Notes under the pieces: generated by a model | Told to the model about the DNA's origin: nothing | Database searches by the model: none | Seen by the model: only the letters and a program-made list of their open reading frames with translations | Source: Flavobacteriales bacterium | Lineage (GTDB): Bacteria > Bacteroidota > Bacteroidia > DT-38 | Direction: 5' to 3' | DNA: 8,363 nucleotides | NCBI GenBank assembly: GCA_013214975.1 | Contig: JABSPR010000007.1 | Location: 1 to 8,363 of the forward strand | Program-made: the position numbers and the translations under genes | Shown: piece by piece, positions 1 to 6,435 of the stretch | Numbering within the stretch: the stretch's first letter is position 1 | How the letters are laid out: each line of letters begins with the position of its first letter

Positions 1-564
1 CATACCTAACATTATGATTCCCATTTGCCACTTCTGGGTAAGGCTTACGGCTTTTGTCCCACCAGAAACCGTGTACACGATAACTAGTCCACCTACTAAA
101 AATATGGTTGCTGTTAAATTCCAACCTAAAGCTGTAGAAAGAATTATAGCAGGAGCATAAATTGTAATTCCTGCTGCCAAACCGCGTTGAATAAGAAAAA
201 GGAATGCTGCTAAAAGTCTACTATGCACCCCGAAACGGGTCTCCAAATACTCGTAGGCAGTAAAAACTTTCAGCTTATAATAAATCGGAACAAAGAACAC
301 GGAAACAATGATCAACGCTAAGGGCAGCCCAAAATAGTTTTGAATAAACCCCATTCCAGATTCGAAGGCCTGACCAGGAGTTGATATAAACGTGATTGCA
401 CTCGCTTGTGTAGCCATCACAGACAATCCGATCGTAGACCATTTCATCTGATTATCCCCTTTCAAATAACTTTCTAACCCTTTACTTTTTCGAGTTTTCC
501 AAGCTCCATAAAAGACAATGAACCCTATAGTAGAAGTAAGAACTATCCAATCTATTGAATTCAT
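1..564 (-). CDS. Sodium:solute symporter (SSS family), N-terminal part, cut by window edge
   Basis: This is the first 188 residues of an inner-membrane sodium-coupled solute transporter; the rest lies beyond the left edge. The ATG is at 562-564 and the frame stays open to base 1. The visible part has about five hydrophobic spans. The first is followed by a basic KTRKSKG turn. The second begins with the polar stretch MATQASAITFISTPGQAF, typical of the unwound sodium-binding helix of SSS proteins. Near the edge lies GGTKAVSLTQKWQ, a form of the SSS signature GGxxAVxxTDxxQ with Q where D is usual. The start overlaps the stop of the 44-aa upstream gene (ATGA), suggesting translational coupling. 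The linkage to a secreted deacetylase suggests uptake of its product, perhaps a sugar or amino compound. That is inference: SSS substrates cannot be read from this part of the sequence. Confidence 0.9.
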   Translation of the reverse strand, partial: MNSIDWIVLTSTIGFIVFYGAWKTRKSKGLESYLKGDNQMKWSTIGLSVMATQASAITFISTPGQAFESGMGFIQNYFGLPLALIIVSVFFVPIYYKLKVFTAYEYLETRFGVHSRLLAAFLFLIQRGLAAGITIYAPAIILSTALGWNLTATIFLVGGLVIVYTVSGGTKAVSLTQKWQMGIIMLGM

Positions 565-695
565 GCTTGATAGTATGAGGTCATAAAATAAAAGGATAAA
601 ACCAAAGCCGCCATAAAAGCTAGAACTATTAGATATATTAGATTCCAGTTATCATCAAGGCCTTGTTCCTCTTGAATTCTTTCCTTTTCCGACAT
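561..695 (-). CDS. 44-aa single-span membrane protein between deacetylase and symporter
   Basis: This short gene encodes 44 residues (MSEKERIQEEQGLDDNW... to ...MTSYYQA). It has a charged, mostly acidic N-terminus of about 17 residues, one hydrophobic helix at about residues 18-38, and a short tyrosine-containing tail. Its ATG (693-695) starts on the base after the TAA stop of the deacetylase. Its TGA (561-563) overlaps the symporter ATG as ATGA. Such exact packing is strong evidence that it is translated and couples the two large genes. Small helical proteins next to SSS transporters are known, such as the DUF485 protein YjcH beside ActP and the YhdT protein beside PanF. This one is shorter, with one span, and I do not recognise its family. 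A role as an accessory subunit or stabiliser of the symporter is inferred from position only. Confidence 0.75.
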   Translation of the reverse strand: MSEKERIQEEQGLDDNWNLIYLIVLAFMAALVLSFYFMTSYYQA

Positions 696-3173
696 TTACT
701 TAGAACCTTCTGAATTTCTATATGAAAGAATATTCGCAAACAATTTAAACGCTCCTGGCACTCCTGCTGGCAACTCTCTAAAAAACGAAATACCTGTGTA
801 AACGAAGGTACCCTTGCCATAATTACTTACTAATATACTCCCCTCTTTAGCATCTTCGCCTGGATCACTCCAAGATATTATCGGCGAATAATTCTCATCC
901 CATTCGTCAGGGAAATACAGTCCTCTTTCCTGAACCCAATTATCAAAATCACTCTCTTCAATCTTGTTCGGCGTATTTAATAAAGGATGATTCGGATCTA
1001 GAAAAGTTGGTTTAGCTTCTTCCACTGTTACCCTGTCACGTGATATCTTAAATGGGTATGGACCAATGTCTGTTGTTAGTACATTATAATTTGTATTATA
1101 CTGTACCACATAATTCCCTCCAGCCTTAACATATTCCATTAGTTTATTGTTCACATGAACGATGTACTCATGTGTATTATAAAGCCTAACTCCTGCAACT
1201 ATTGCATCAAATTCCGAGAGATTCGAATTTCGCAATTCATTTTCTCCTAGCAAAACTACTTCGTAACCCAATTGCTCTATTGCAGACGGAACATTATCAC
1301 CGCTACCAGTTATATAGCCAATCTTCTTTCCTACCGTTTTAACGTTAAGGCTAACTATTTTGCTTTTTGCCAAAGGAAGAACTACTTGTGATTCTATGTG
1401 CGAATATGTAATAGTTTTAAGGCTTCTAGCGTTCTCTTCGAATGATATGCTAATTTCTCCAACAGCATTCTTTGCTGGTGCAGTTATTTTAAATTCAACC
1501 TGCTGTTCGCCTCCTTTGCTTTCTATACTGTAAGAGCCTACTGAATTACTAATACCCCATCCAGTACCTACGTGAACTTTAACTTCTCCTTTAACATTAT
1601 CCGTATGGCTTTTGATGTTAATTGAAACTTTCTTCGTTTCTTCTGAAGCAAAGATGAATACGTCGTTATCGAGATTAGCAGTAACACTTGGCATAGAAAA
1701 AAACGGACGATACATTTCGCCATTCACTAAGTCGTTCCACCAATATTTTAATGGAACCGAAAAAGATATTTCTACTCCTTCAATCTCTAATACATATCCA
1801 ACTTTTAAAGTAGGTTCATTTGTAGGCAACCCAATAGAAAGCTGATTTTCTACTTTGTAAATCCCTTCAAAGTCTCCTTCTAACCAATATGCATTTGTGT
1901 TAGGCAACACAGGAACAATAGCCTTATTAACATAATTAGTCATCTTATTATACTCCAAATCAGCATTAATTAAAGTATCCTTTAACCCTATTTGAAGTGA
2001 TTTCATTATTGTCCTCACACCAGATCTCACTACAATTGAAGAAGTCAATCCAATTTCATTTCCTATGCCCTCACTATAATAATCTGCGTTTGATTCTATA
2101 TAAATCCCTGAGCAAGCCAAAATCAACTTTTTAATTTCTTTCGTTTTAACACCCTTCCAGTATTGATCTTTCAACTTTATTATAAGAGAATATGCTTGCA
2201 ATAAATCAGGAACTATTAACGAAGGGTCTTCAGGGTTAAACTTTCTGATTGCTTCTTCAACATATTTTTGAATTTCAGCACCTCCATCTACTCTTCCCCA
2301 TGTGATATCAATTCCATCAAATACATCATCCTCTATACCTTCTCCTTTTATTAATTGCAAATATTCAATCGACTCTCCTCTTTCCTTAGAGTCACCAAAA
2401 CCTTGACTCTTGTGCATGCTTCTACTTTCCGAGGCTATATCAGCATATGACGCCCCCAATAAGGGATCATAAATCCCTGAATTAACTGTTGTATAATCTT
2501 TATTAGTCTTTGCGGTTTCTTCTAACTCTTTATCCCACCAGGTACTGTTGTTAAAAAACATACGATGTGGCTGCCATACCTGTGTATACTTAAGCTGATC
2601 TGCAAATTCTTCTCTATTTCCAGACGCGTCAAACGCAAGATCAGCAAGAATAGCAGAAGCTGAATGATGACCATGTCCTGATTTATAACTCATTGAAAAA
2701 CGAGTAATAATAACATCTGGCTTAAGACGCCTTATAGCCCATACTACGTCACTTAAAATTTCATTTTTATCCCACTTAGTAAATGTTTCTTCTGGATTCT
2801 TTGAGTATCCGAAATCTACTGCACGGGTAAAACATTGTTCTCCTCCATCAATATTCCGGGCACCGAGAAGTTCATTTGTTCTTAGAATACCCATCAAGGC
2901 ACCCTTCTCAGAACCTATAAGATTTTGTCCTCCATCTCCCCTAGTTAGCGATAAATATGATGTTCTCGCTTTTACATGGTTTGCCATGTAGGAAATTACT
3001 CTTGTGTTTTCATCGTCTGGATGTGCAGCCAGATACATAACGCTGGCTAATACATTTAGCTTTTGTAGGCGCATTTGAATCTGAGAAGAATTTAGCTCTT
3101 GAGCTTTTAGAGAACCAATCCCTGTCGTCACTATAATTAGAACAAGATATATTGGGCAAAGAAATTTTATCAT
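696..3173 (-). CDS. Secreted PIG-L/LmbE-family zinc deacetylase with C-terminal glutamine amidotransferase-like domain
   Basis: An 825-aa exported protein with a signal peptide at about residues 1-25, probably cleaved after LKAQ. The N-terminal domain (about 35-290) is PIG-L/LmbE. AHPDDE at 50-55 supplies H51 and D54 as zinc ligands and D53 as the probable general base. TRGDGGQN lies at 77-84 and RTNE at 98-101. GHGHH at 166-170 stands where the family has HxDH, with H170 the likely third ligand. Known members remove acetyl from N-acetylglucosamine-type amides. A beta-rich middle (about 430-610) is followed by an alpha/beta domain (about 616-825) resembling class I amidotransferase-like folds; I see no convincing Cys-His-Glu triad, so it may only bind ligand. 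The length far exceeds bare PIG-L enzymes of about 230-300 aa but matches the long Bacteroidota type. It is first in an operon with a small membrane protein and an SSS symporter. The substrate is unknown. It is not the cytoplasmic bacillithiol enzyme BshB, given the export signal. Confidence 0.9.
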   Translation of the reverse strand: MIKFLCPIYLVLIIVTTGIGSLKAQELNSSQIQMRLQKLNVLASVMYLAAHPDDENTRVISYMANHVKARTSYLSLTRGDGGQNLIGSEKGALMGILRTNELLGARNIDGGEQCFTRAVDFGYSKNPEETFTKWDKNEILSDVVWAIRRLKPDVIITRFSMSYKSGHGHHSASAILADLAFDASGNREEFADQLKYTQVWQPHRMFFNNSTWWDKELEETAKTNKDYTTVNSGIYDPLLGASYADIASESRSMHKSQGFGDSKERGESIEYLQLIKGEGIEDDVFDGIDITWGRVDGGAEIQKYVEEAIRKFNPEDPSLIVPDLLQAYSLIIKLKDQYWKGVKTKEIKKLILACSGIYIESNADYYSEGIGNEIGLTSSIVVRSGVRTIMKSLQIGLKDTLINADLEYNKMTNYVNKAIVPVLPNTNAYWLEGDFEGIYKVENQLSIGLPTNEPTLKVGYVLEIEGVEISFSVPLKYWWNDLVNGEMYRPFFSMPSVTANLDNDVFIFASEETKKVSINIKSHTDNVKGEVKVHVGTGWGISNSVGSYSIESKGGEQQVEFKITAPAKNAVGEISISFEENARSLKTITYSHIESQVVLPLAKSKIVSLNVKTVGKKIGYITGSGDNVPSAIEQLGYEVVLLGENELRNSNLSEFDAIVAGVRLYNTHEYIVHVNNKLMEYVKAGGNYVVQYNTNYNVLTTDIGPYPFKISRDRVTVEEAKPTFLDPNHPLLNTPNKIEESDFDNWVQERGLYFPDEWDENYSPIISWSDPGEDAKEGSILVSNYGKGTFVYTGISFFRELPAGVPGAFKLFANILSYRNSEGSK

Positions 3174-3190
3174 ACGTGTAAATTTGTATT

Positions 3191-3198
3191 CAAAAGTA
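3191..3198 (-). promoter_or_regulatory. Possible Bacteroidota -7 promoter element for the deacetylase operon
   Basis: The minus strand reads TACTTTTG, an exact fit to the Bacteroidota consensus TAnnTTTG, 17 nt upstream of the deacetylase ATG. It lies just past the terminator of the preceding gene, as a new promoter should. No TTG-type -33 element is found 19-21 nt further upstream, and the predicted leader is only about 10 nt, so the call is tentative. Confidence 0.4.
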
Positions 3199-3247
3199 TC
3201 GAATATAAGGTTGGGGATTTACCCTTTTTCAAATAGGACAAATGAAA

Positions 3248-3270
3248 AGCTCCTTCTAATCGAAGGAGCT
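3248..3270 (-). terminator. Intrinsic terminator after the response regulator gene
   Basis: A perfect 9-bp stem, AGCTCCTTC paired with GAAGGAGCT, encloses a 5-nt loop. On the minus strand it runs straight into TTTTCATTT. It lies about 92 nt past the stop of the response regulator and ahead of the deacetylase promoter region, so it separates the two transcription units. The plus-strand side is also T-rich, but no plus-strand gene lies upstream that would need it. Confidence 0.75.
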
Positions 3271-3361
3271 AATCTTTTCTATTGTTTTGGACTTGACCTA
3301 ATTCACTAATTATTCTATAATAATTACAACGTAAAAAAAAACAAATAAATTATAAGACACC

Positions 3362-3760
3362 CTATTGAGACGAAACATACGTTTTAAAATATTTTGTAAA
3401 TACGCCTTCCAATTTATTACTGGTTAGAGGTTTTACTATATACCCCATTATTTCATTAAAATCCTTAGCCCTATCTATATCTATCTTATCATTGGAAGAG
3501 GTTAGTATTACTATAGGGGTATCAGGACAAAGGTTTGTTCTTTGAGCCTCTTCAAGAAAGCCAAAACCATCCATTACCGGCATGCTTATATCCAATAGGA
3601 TCAAATCAACTTTATTGGTCTTTAGAAATTCTAAAGCTTGCTTACCATTATAAACTTCACTAATCTTTTTTGCCAGGTTAATACCTTCAATAAAATACCT
3701 CGCTAAATAAATTGAAATTGAATCATCATCAACCAACAATATAGAATCAAACTTTTGCAT
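3362..3760 (-). CDS. Single-domain response regulator (CheY-like receiver)
   Basis: A 132-aa protein made of one receiver domain with no output domain. The acidic pocket is D11-D12-D13 (LLVDDDS). The phosphoacceptor is D57 in LLDISMPVMDG. The switch threonine is T87 in ILTSSN, the aromatic switch is Y107, and the conserved lysine is K110 in the KP motif. All key residues are intact, so it should accept phosphate from a histidine kinase or phosphotransfer protein. No kinase is encoded nearby, making it an orphan in this window. It probably acts by protein contact, or as a phosphorelay intermediate or sink. Its own terminator lies about 92 nt downstream and an FNR/CRP-like palindrome about 97 bp upstream, so it looks monocistronic and possibly controlled by a global regulator. 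The actual partner is unknown. Confidence 0.92.
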   Translation of the reverse strand: MQKFDSILLVDDDSISIYLARYFIEGINLAKKISEVYNGKQALEFLKTNKVDLILLDISMPVMDGFGFLEEAQRTNLCPDTPIVILTSSNDKIDIDRAKDFNEIMGYIVKPLTSNKLEGVFTKYFKTYVSSQ

Positions 3761-3856
3761 CTATTTCTTCCCTTTTACAATTCAAAATGACGTAATACGG
3801 TCAGTATACGCAGGATAGCTAAAAAAGTAATGCTAAAAATCTTACATTCTCATTTA

Positions 3857-3870
3857 TTGATACACATCAA
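3857..3870. promoter_or_regulatory. FNR/CRP-family operator-like palindrome
   Basis: TTGATacacATCAA is a perfect 5-4-5 palindrome identical to the FNR consensus TTGAT-N4-ATCAA. An overlapping inverted repeat CACAT-N6-ATGTG sits at 3863-3878. It is 97 bp upstream of the response regulator ATG, the only nearby gene reading away from it. Bacteroidota encode several CRP/FNR-family regulators, so control of the response regulator is plausible. The regulator, and whether it activates or represses, are inferred. A 14-bp palindrome in AT-rich DNA could also arise by chance. Confidence 0.45.
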
Positions 3871-4086
3871 TCAATGTGATTTAACCCATTTTATTAAAAA
3901 AAGACAATTTCTTACAGGCACACTTGTTACTCTGAAATAAAACAGGATCATAACAAAAACCCTAAAGCATTGCCCAGGTGGTAATTACGGCAAAAACAAT
4001 TCTTTCTTTCTGTAATATTCAGGGATTATATTACATGTTAAGGTAATGAATCAATTTTAACAAACATCCATTTTAATGTAAATGAA

Positions 4087-4116
4087 AAAGGAGGAAATGA
4101 TTACATCTCCTCCTTT
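4087..4116 (-). terminator. Strong hairpin terminator after the small membrane protein gene
   Basis: The stem AAAGGAGGA/TCCTCCTTT (9 bp) continues after one A-C mismatch into ATG/CAT around an ATTA loop. On the minus strand the stem ends in a T run followed by CATTT, the expected uridine tract. It lies about 27 nt past the stop at 4143. It likely ends transcripts of the small gene and any read-through from the TPR gene. Confidence 0.75.
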
Positions 4117-4138
4117 ATCTACTTACACTGAAGTAGGT
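4117..4138 (-). other. Small hairpin directly before the terminator
   Basis: CTACTT/AAGTAG pairs around a 6-nt loop and can be extended by a G-T pair and an A-T pair. It sits between the stop codon at 4143-4145 and the terminator at 4087-4116, so the transcript would end in two adjacent stem-loops. It could protect the 3' end of the mRNA; this is inference. Confidence 0.4.
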
Positions 4139-4142
4139 CAAA

Positions 4143-4367
4143 TTAATTATTTTTGACTTCCAATAAATAAAGCGAGCTAATATTATTTAAGTTACAAGGA
4201 TAGTCAAAGCACAAGGAAATATTACTATTTCTATGATTAACAGTGTAAGAGTTATTATCATTTGATGCATAATTCTTCAAGACAAATACCATCCCTAAAA
4301 TCATTATCAGCAATACAATGTTTATTGCCTTTCTAATTTGTTTAAGGATTTTCTTATTCAACTCCAT
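4143..4367 (-). CDS. Small hypothetical one-span membrane or secreted protein
   Basis: The preferred start is the ATG at 4365-4367, giving 74 aa. The frame is open to an ATG at 4413-4415 (90 aa), but only the shorter form begins in the usual Bacteroidota way with a lysine-rich MELNKKILKQ stretch leading straight into a hydrophobic helix at about residues 15-31. The rest is polar, asparagine- and serine-rich, and has two cysteines five residues apart (C53 and C58, in LCFDYPC). That suggests a single membrane anchor or signal with a short periplasmic tail that might form a disulfide. A strong terminator 27 nt downstream supports it as a real transcribed gene. I recognise no family, and neither neighbour suggests a function. 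It is probably monocistronic, or follows the TPR gene at a gap of about 150 nt. Confidence 0.5.
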   Translation of the reverse strand: MELNKKILKQIRKAINIVLLIMILGMVFVLKNYASNDNNSYTVNHRNSNISLCFDYPCNLNNISSLYLLEVKNN

Positions 4368-4499
4368 CTTAATAATTCGCATATATCTGTTTTCGTTGTA
4401 TGATATTACGAACACTTAAGAGAATCTGTGATTAATTTCGATAAAGGATAATTATTAATAGATAAACGATCGAATCCATCCGATGTAAAAAAATGCAAA

Positions 4500-4530
4500 T
4501 TAGATTATATAGGAAATTCTATTAATCTAA
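4500..4530 (-). terminator. AT-rich hairpin overlapping the TPR gene stop, possible terminator
   Basis: TTAGATTA and TAATCTAA form a perfect 8-bp stem, extended inside by ATAG/CTAT after a one-base bulge. The TAA stop of the TPR gene (4522-4524) lies within the hairpin. On the minus strand a run of seven T follows about eight bases after the stem. The stem is very AT-rich and the T tract is offset, so it may be a weak terminator. Confidence 0.45.
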
Positions 4531-5646
4531 CGTGGAGCAATACTTTTCAAATTTAGACTCACAAGTAGAACAACCTTTGGCTAAGGCAATTTTAAAATCA
4601 TCGCATCCTAGACCTGGTTTTTTCATCTCTATTCTAATATCGCCACGTAACTCATAAACCATATTTTCGGATTCCAACAGCCCCCTGCTGTTAATTAGCT
4701 TTGTACAATCGCGATCGGCATCTACCATTCTTCCAACATTGTAATATGCGATCGCTCTATCATAATAGATTAGAAGACTACTATATTTATTCTTTAATGC
4801 CGAATTATAAGACAAAATAGCATTACTAAATTCACCCAATTCACTTTGAGCAATACCTTGATAATGTAAGTAGAATGGATTGTTCTCATCTAACGACACC
4901 GCTTTTGTTAAATCATGTTTTGCTCCGTAAAACTTTCCCAATTGAAGATTTGCTACGCCTCTATAATAAAGTGCTTCTTCGTGCGCATTATTTAATTCAA
5001 GTAACCGATTTAGATCTAAAAGGGCAATTTTATATTGACCCAAATTAAAATAATTATTCGCCCTTAATAACAAAGCAATTACCAAATTTGGCTGTTTCTC
5101 AATTACCTTGTTAACATACTCTATAGATGTGTTGTAATTATCATCCTCAAAGTAAATTTCACTTAACTTGAAATATGAAAGCACATTATTGGGGTCAACC
5201 GATATAGCTTCCAAATAACTTTGAATAGCATATTGTGGTTTTTCCTCCAAATGATATATTTCGCCAATTCCAACATAAGCATCCGAATAATCTTTTTCAA
5301 GTTCCAGAATATCGTCAAATTGTTTTCGTGCATCAATATACTTTCCCTGATATGATAGTATATAACCATTTAAAGCCAACGCCTCTATGTATAGAGGATT
5401 CAATTTAAGAGCGCTCTTAATATCATCTTGAGCTTCTTTTAAATTATTCATTCTTAAATTAGACTGACTTCGAATAAAATAGGCTTTCTCGCTTTTGGGA
5501 TAGGCATTTAATACCTGTGAAGCGAGGTAGGCAGATATGGTATACTTTCCTCTATCAAAAGCATCAGTCGCTTTTTTAATTGTTAATTCCTGCCCGCCAC
5601 AGAATGTGGAAACCGCACAAAGTAGAATAAATAGAAAACACTTCAC
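4522..5646 (-). CDS. Exported tetratricopeptide-repeat (TPR) protein
   Basis: A 374-aa protein with an N-terminal signal sequence (about residues 1-18, MKCFLFILLCAVSTF then CGGQ). Cleavage before Q19 fits signal peptidase I. The residue before C16 is F, which does not fit a lipobox well. About nine or ten consecutive TPR units of 34 residues fill about 22-345. They show the usual pattern of a small residue at helix A, Y/F and A at helix B and a closing P, as in LKLNP, ISVDP and IEKQP. The C-terminus has four cysteines (C348, C359, C362, C370), a tail often seen in exported Bacteroidota TPR proteins. TPR solenoids bind other proteins, so a periplasmic scaffold role is likely; the partner is unknown. 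It stands alone, divergent from the STAS-like gene and followed by a possible weak terminator. No good -7 element was found upstream. Confidence 0.88.
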   Translation of the reverse strand: MKCFLFILLCAVSTFCGGQELTIKKATDAFDRGKYTISAYLASQVLNAYPKSEKAYFIRSQSNLRMNNLKEAQDDIKSALKLNPLYIEALALNGYILSYQGKYIDARKQFDDILELEKDYSDAYVGIGEIYHLEEKPQYAIQSYLEAISVDPNNVLSYFKLSEIYFEDDNYNTSIEYVNKVIEKQPNLVIALLLRANNYFNLGQYKIALLDLNRLLELNNAHEEALYYRGVANLQLGKFYGAKHDLTKAVSLDENNPFYLHYQGIAQSELGEFSNAILSYNSALKNKYSSLLIYYDRAIAYYNVGRMVDADRDCTKLINSRGLLESENMVYELRGDIRIEMKKPGLGCDDFKIALAKGCSTCESKFEKYCSTLD

Positions 5647-5788
5647 TCACAATTAATCATGGTGTTGTAAAACTATTCTTTTATTACAAATGAATCATTC
5701 ACAAAACAGTTTAATATTAACAGTTTGACCACTATCCCGTTCTCACCTGGGATTAACTTTTATATATTTGTATTTCTATAGGGCTGAG
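5647..5788. promoter_or_regulatory. Divergent intergenic region between the TPR and STAS-like genes
   Basis: This spacer must hold the promoters of both divergent genes. The plus-strand element at 5763-5770 is the only exact TAnnTTTG match. For the TPR gene the closest minus-strand candidate is TTCATTTG at 5687-5694, with one mismatch and no -33 element at a suitable distance. I see no clear operator. Confidence 0.45.
5763..5770 (+). promoter_or_regulatory. Bacteroidota -7 element for the STAS-like gene
   Basis: TATATTTG matches TAnnTTTG exactly and ends 18 nt before the preferred ATG at 5789. A transcript starting about 7 nt further on would have a leader of about 12 nt. A TTTG at 5724-5727 is too far upstream to be the matching -33 element. 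The element overlaps a TTG that would otherwise lengthen the reading frame, which argues against that start. Confidence 0.5.
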
Positions 5789-6202
5789 ATGGACAATACA
5801 GAAATAAATAGCACTTCAAAAAAAGATGGGGTTCGACTCATCCTAAGAGATGACAACGTAGTCGACATTAGATTAAAAGATCGACATATTGTAACATTAG
5901 AAGATTTACACGGCATGAGAGACATGTTCGATGATTTCACAAAACATGGTGAATATCTACCCGTAATTGCTGTGGTAGGGAAAGGCATGAGTATGACTAA
6001 AGAAGCTCGACATACAGATATATTTGCCGAAAATGATTTTAAAATCACGAAATTGGCAATTGTAATTTCTTCTTTCTTTCCGAAATTACTATCTAACTGG
6101 TATTTCAAATATGTAACGCAACCAAAATATGAATATCGATTTTTCGAAAAAGATAGTGATGCGGAAGATTGGCTTAAAGAACCTGTTCGAATTGCTAAGT
6201 GA
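5789..6202 (+). CDS. Small STAS/SpoIIAA-like protein
   Basis: A cytoplasmic protein of 137 aa from the ATG at 5789. A TTG at 5768 in the same frame would add seven residues, but it lies inside the likely -7 promoter element, so ATG is preferred. The fold pattern is alternating beta and alpha. After a polar N-terminus come short strands (VRLILRD, VVDIRLKD), a helix, a strand (LPVIAVVGKG), a segment with a hydrophobic helix (KLAIVISSFFPKLLSNWYF) and the ending RFFEKDSDAEDWLKE. That last motif, phenylalanine, acidic residues and then A/D-WL, is typical of the SpoIIAA-like/STAS fold and of related small Bacteroidota proteins (the DUF7793 type, from memory). Such proteins may bind partners or lipids, but no function is established here. 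It lies alone between the divergent TPR gene and usp, with 233 nt before usp. Confidence 0.7.
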   Translation: MDNTEINSTSKKDGVRLILRDDNVVDIRLKDRHIVTLEDLHGMRDMFDDFTKHGEYLPVIAVVGKGMSMTKEARHTDIFAENDFKITKLAIVISSFFPKLLSNWYFKYVTQPKYEYRFFEKDSDAEDWLKEPVRIAK

Positions 6203-6369
6203 TCTTAACTTCGAATCTCATATTTCATGAGTAAAATCGACACTCAACGTTAGTACCTACATTCTCCCCATTTAATAATACCTACCCTCCTAATTCATAT
6301 TTACAGCTATAATTTATTTCAATATACTAGCGCAGTGAATATTTTAGATTAAATAGTATCCACTTTTCA

Positions 6370-6425
6370 CATATCAGGCATAACTAGATATGGATGAGCA
6401 GATTACGCATCAATCTTCTCATCTG
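6370..6425 (+). promoter_or_regulatory. Two adjacent stem-loops just upstream of the usp start
   Basis: Two inverted repeats abut each other. The first is CATATC (6370-6375) with GATATG (6387-6392). The second is GATGAG (6393-6398) with CTCATC (6418-6423), which continues past one mismatch into AGAT/ATCT around a 9-nt loop. An alternative pairing CAGAT (6399-6403) with ATCTG (6421-6425) would exclude the second stem. They end about 10 nt before the ATG, with no T tract, so they are not a terminator. They could be operator half-sites or a leader structure affecting translation; this is inference. Confidence 0.4.
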
Positions 6426-6435
6426 TTACTTCTAA

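Larger units (their letters stand above)
3761..4142. other. Gene-free intergenic region of about 380 bp
   Basis: No convincing coding sequence appears on either strand. The region holds an FNR/CRP-like palindrome at 3857-3870 and a terminator with an adjacent small hairpin at 4087-4136. The remainder (about 3880-4086) is AT-rich, with homopolymer A and T runs and a weak inverted repeat ATTAC/GTAAT near 4030-4055. I found no perfect TAnnTTTG promoter element upstream of the response regulator; the nearest is TCATTTTG on the minus strand at 3783-3790, with one mismatch. A small RNA cannot be excluded, but nothing positive supports one. Confidence 0.6.

Noticed and set aside
638..820. A 60-codon minus-strand open frame across the end of the deacetylase gene
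   Set aside because: It overlaps the deacetylase C-terminus and the well-supported 44-aa gene in another frame, and its product looks like no protein family.
1612..1845. A 77-codon plus-strand open frame inside the deacetylase gene
   Set aside because: It is antisense to a clearly coding region and has no domain-like pattern or promoter.
3830..3940. A 36-codon plus-strand frame in the gene-free region
   Set aside because: It overlaps the FNR-like palindrome, has no promoter or domain-like features, and its length is expected by chance.
3880..4086. A small RNA gene in the AT-rich intergenic stretch
   Set aside because: I found no exact promoter element, no strong internal stem and no terminator assignable to an RNA starting here.
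5163..5369. A 68-codon minus-strand frame within the TPR gene
   Set aside because: It is a shifted frame of the TPR coding sequence with no signal of its own.
5776..6108. A 110-codon minus-strand frame opposite the STAS-like gene
   Set aside because: The sense-strand protein has a recognisable fold pattern and a promoter, while this frame is serine-rich antisense translation.
6217..6231. Hairpin CTCAT/ATGAG after the STAS-like gene as a terminator
   Set aside because: The stem is only 5 bp and no T run follows it, so it is not convincing.
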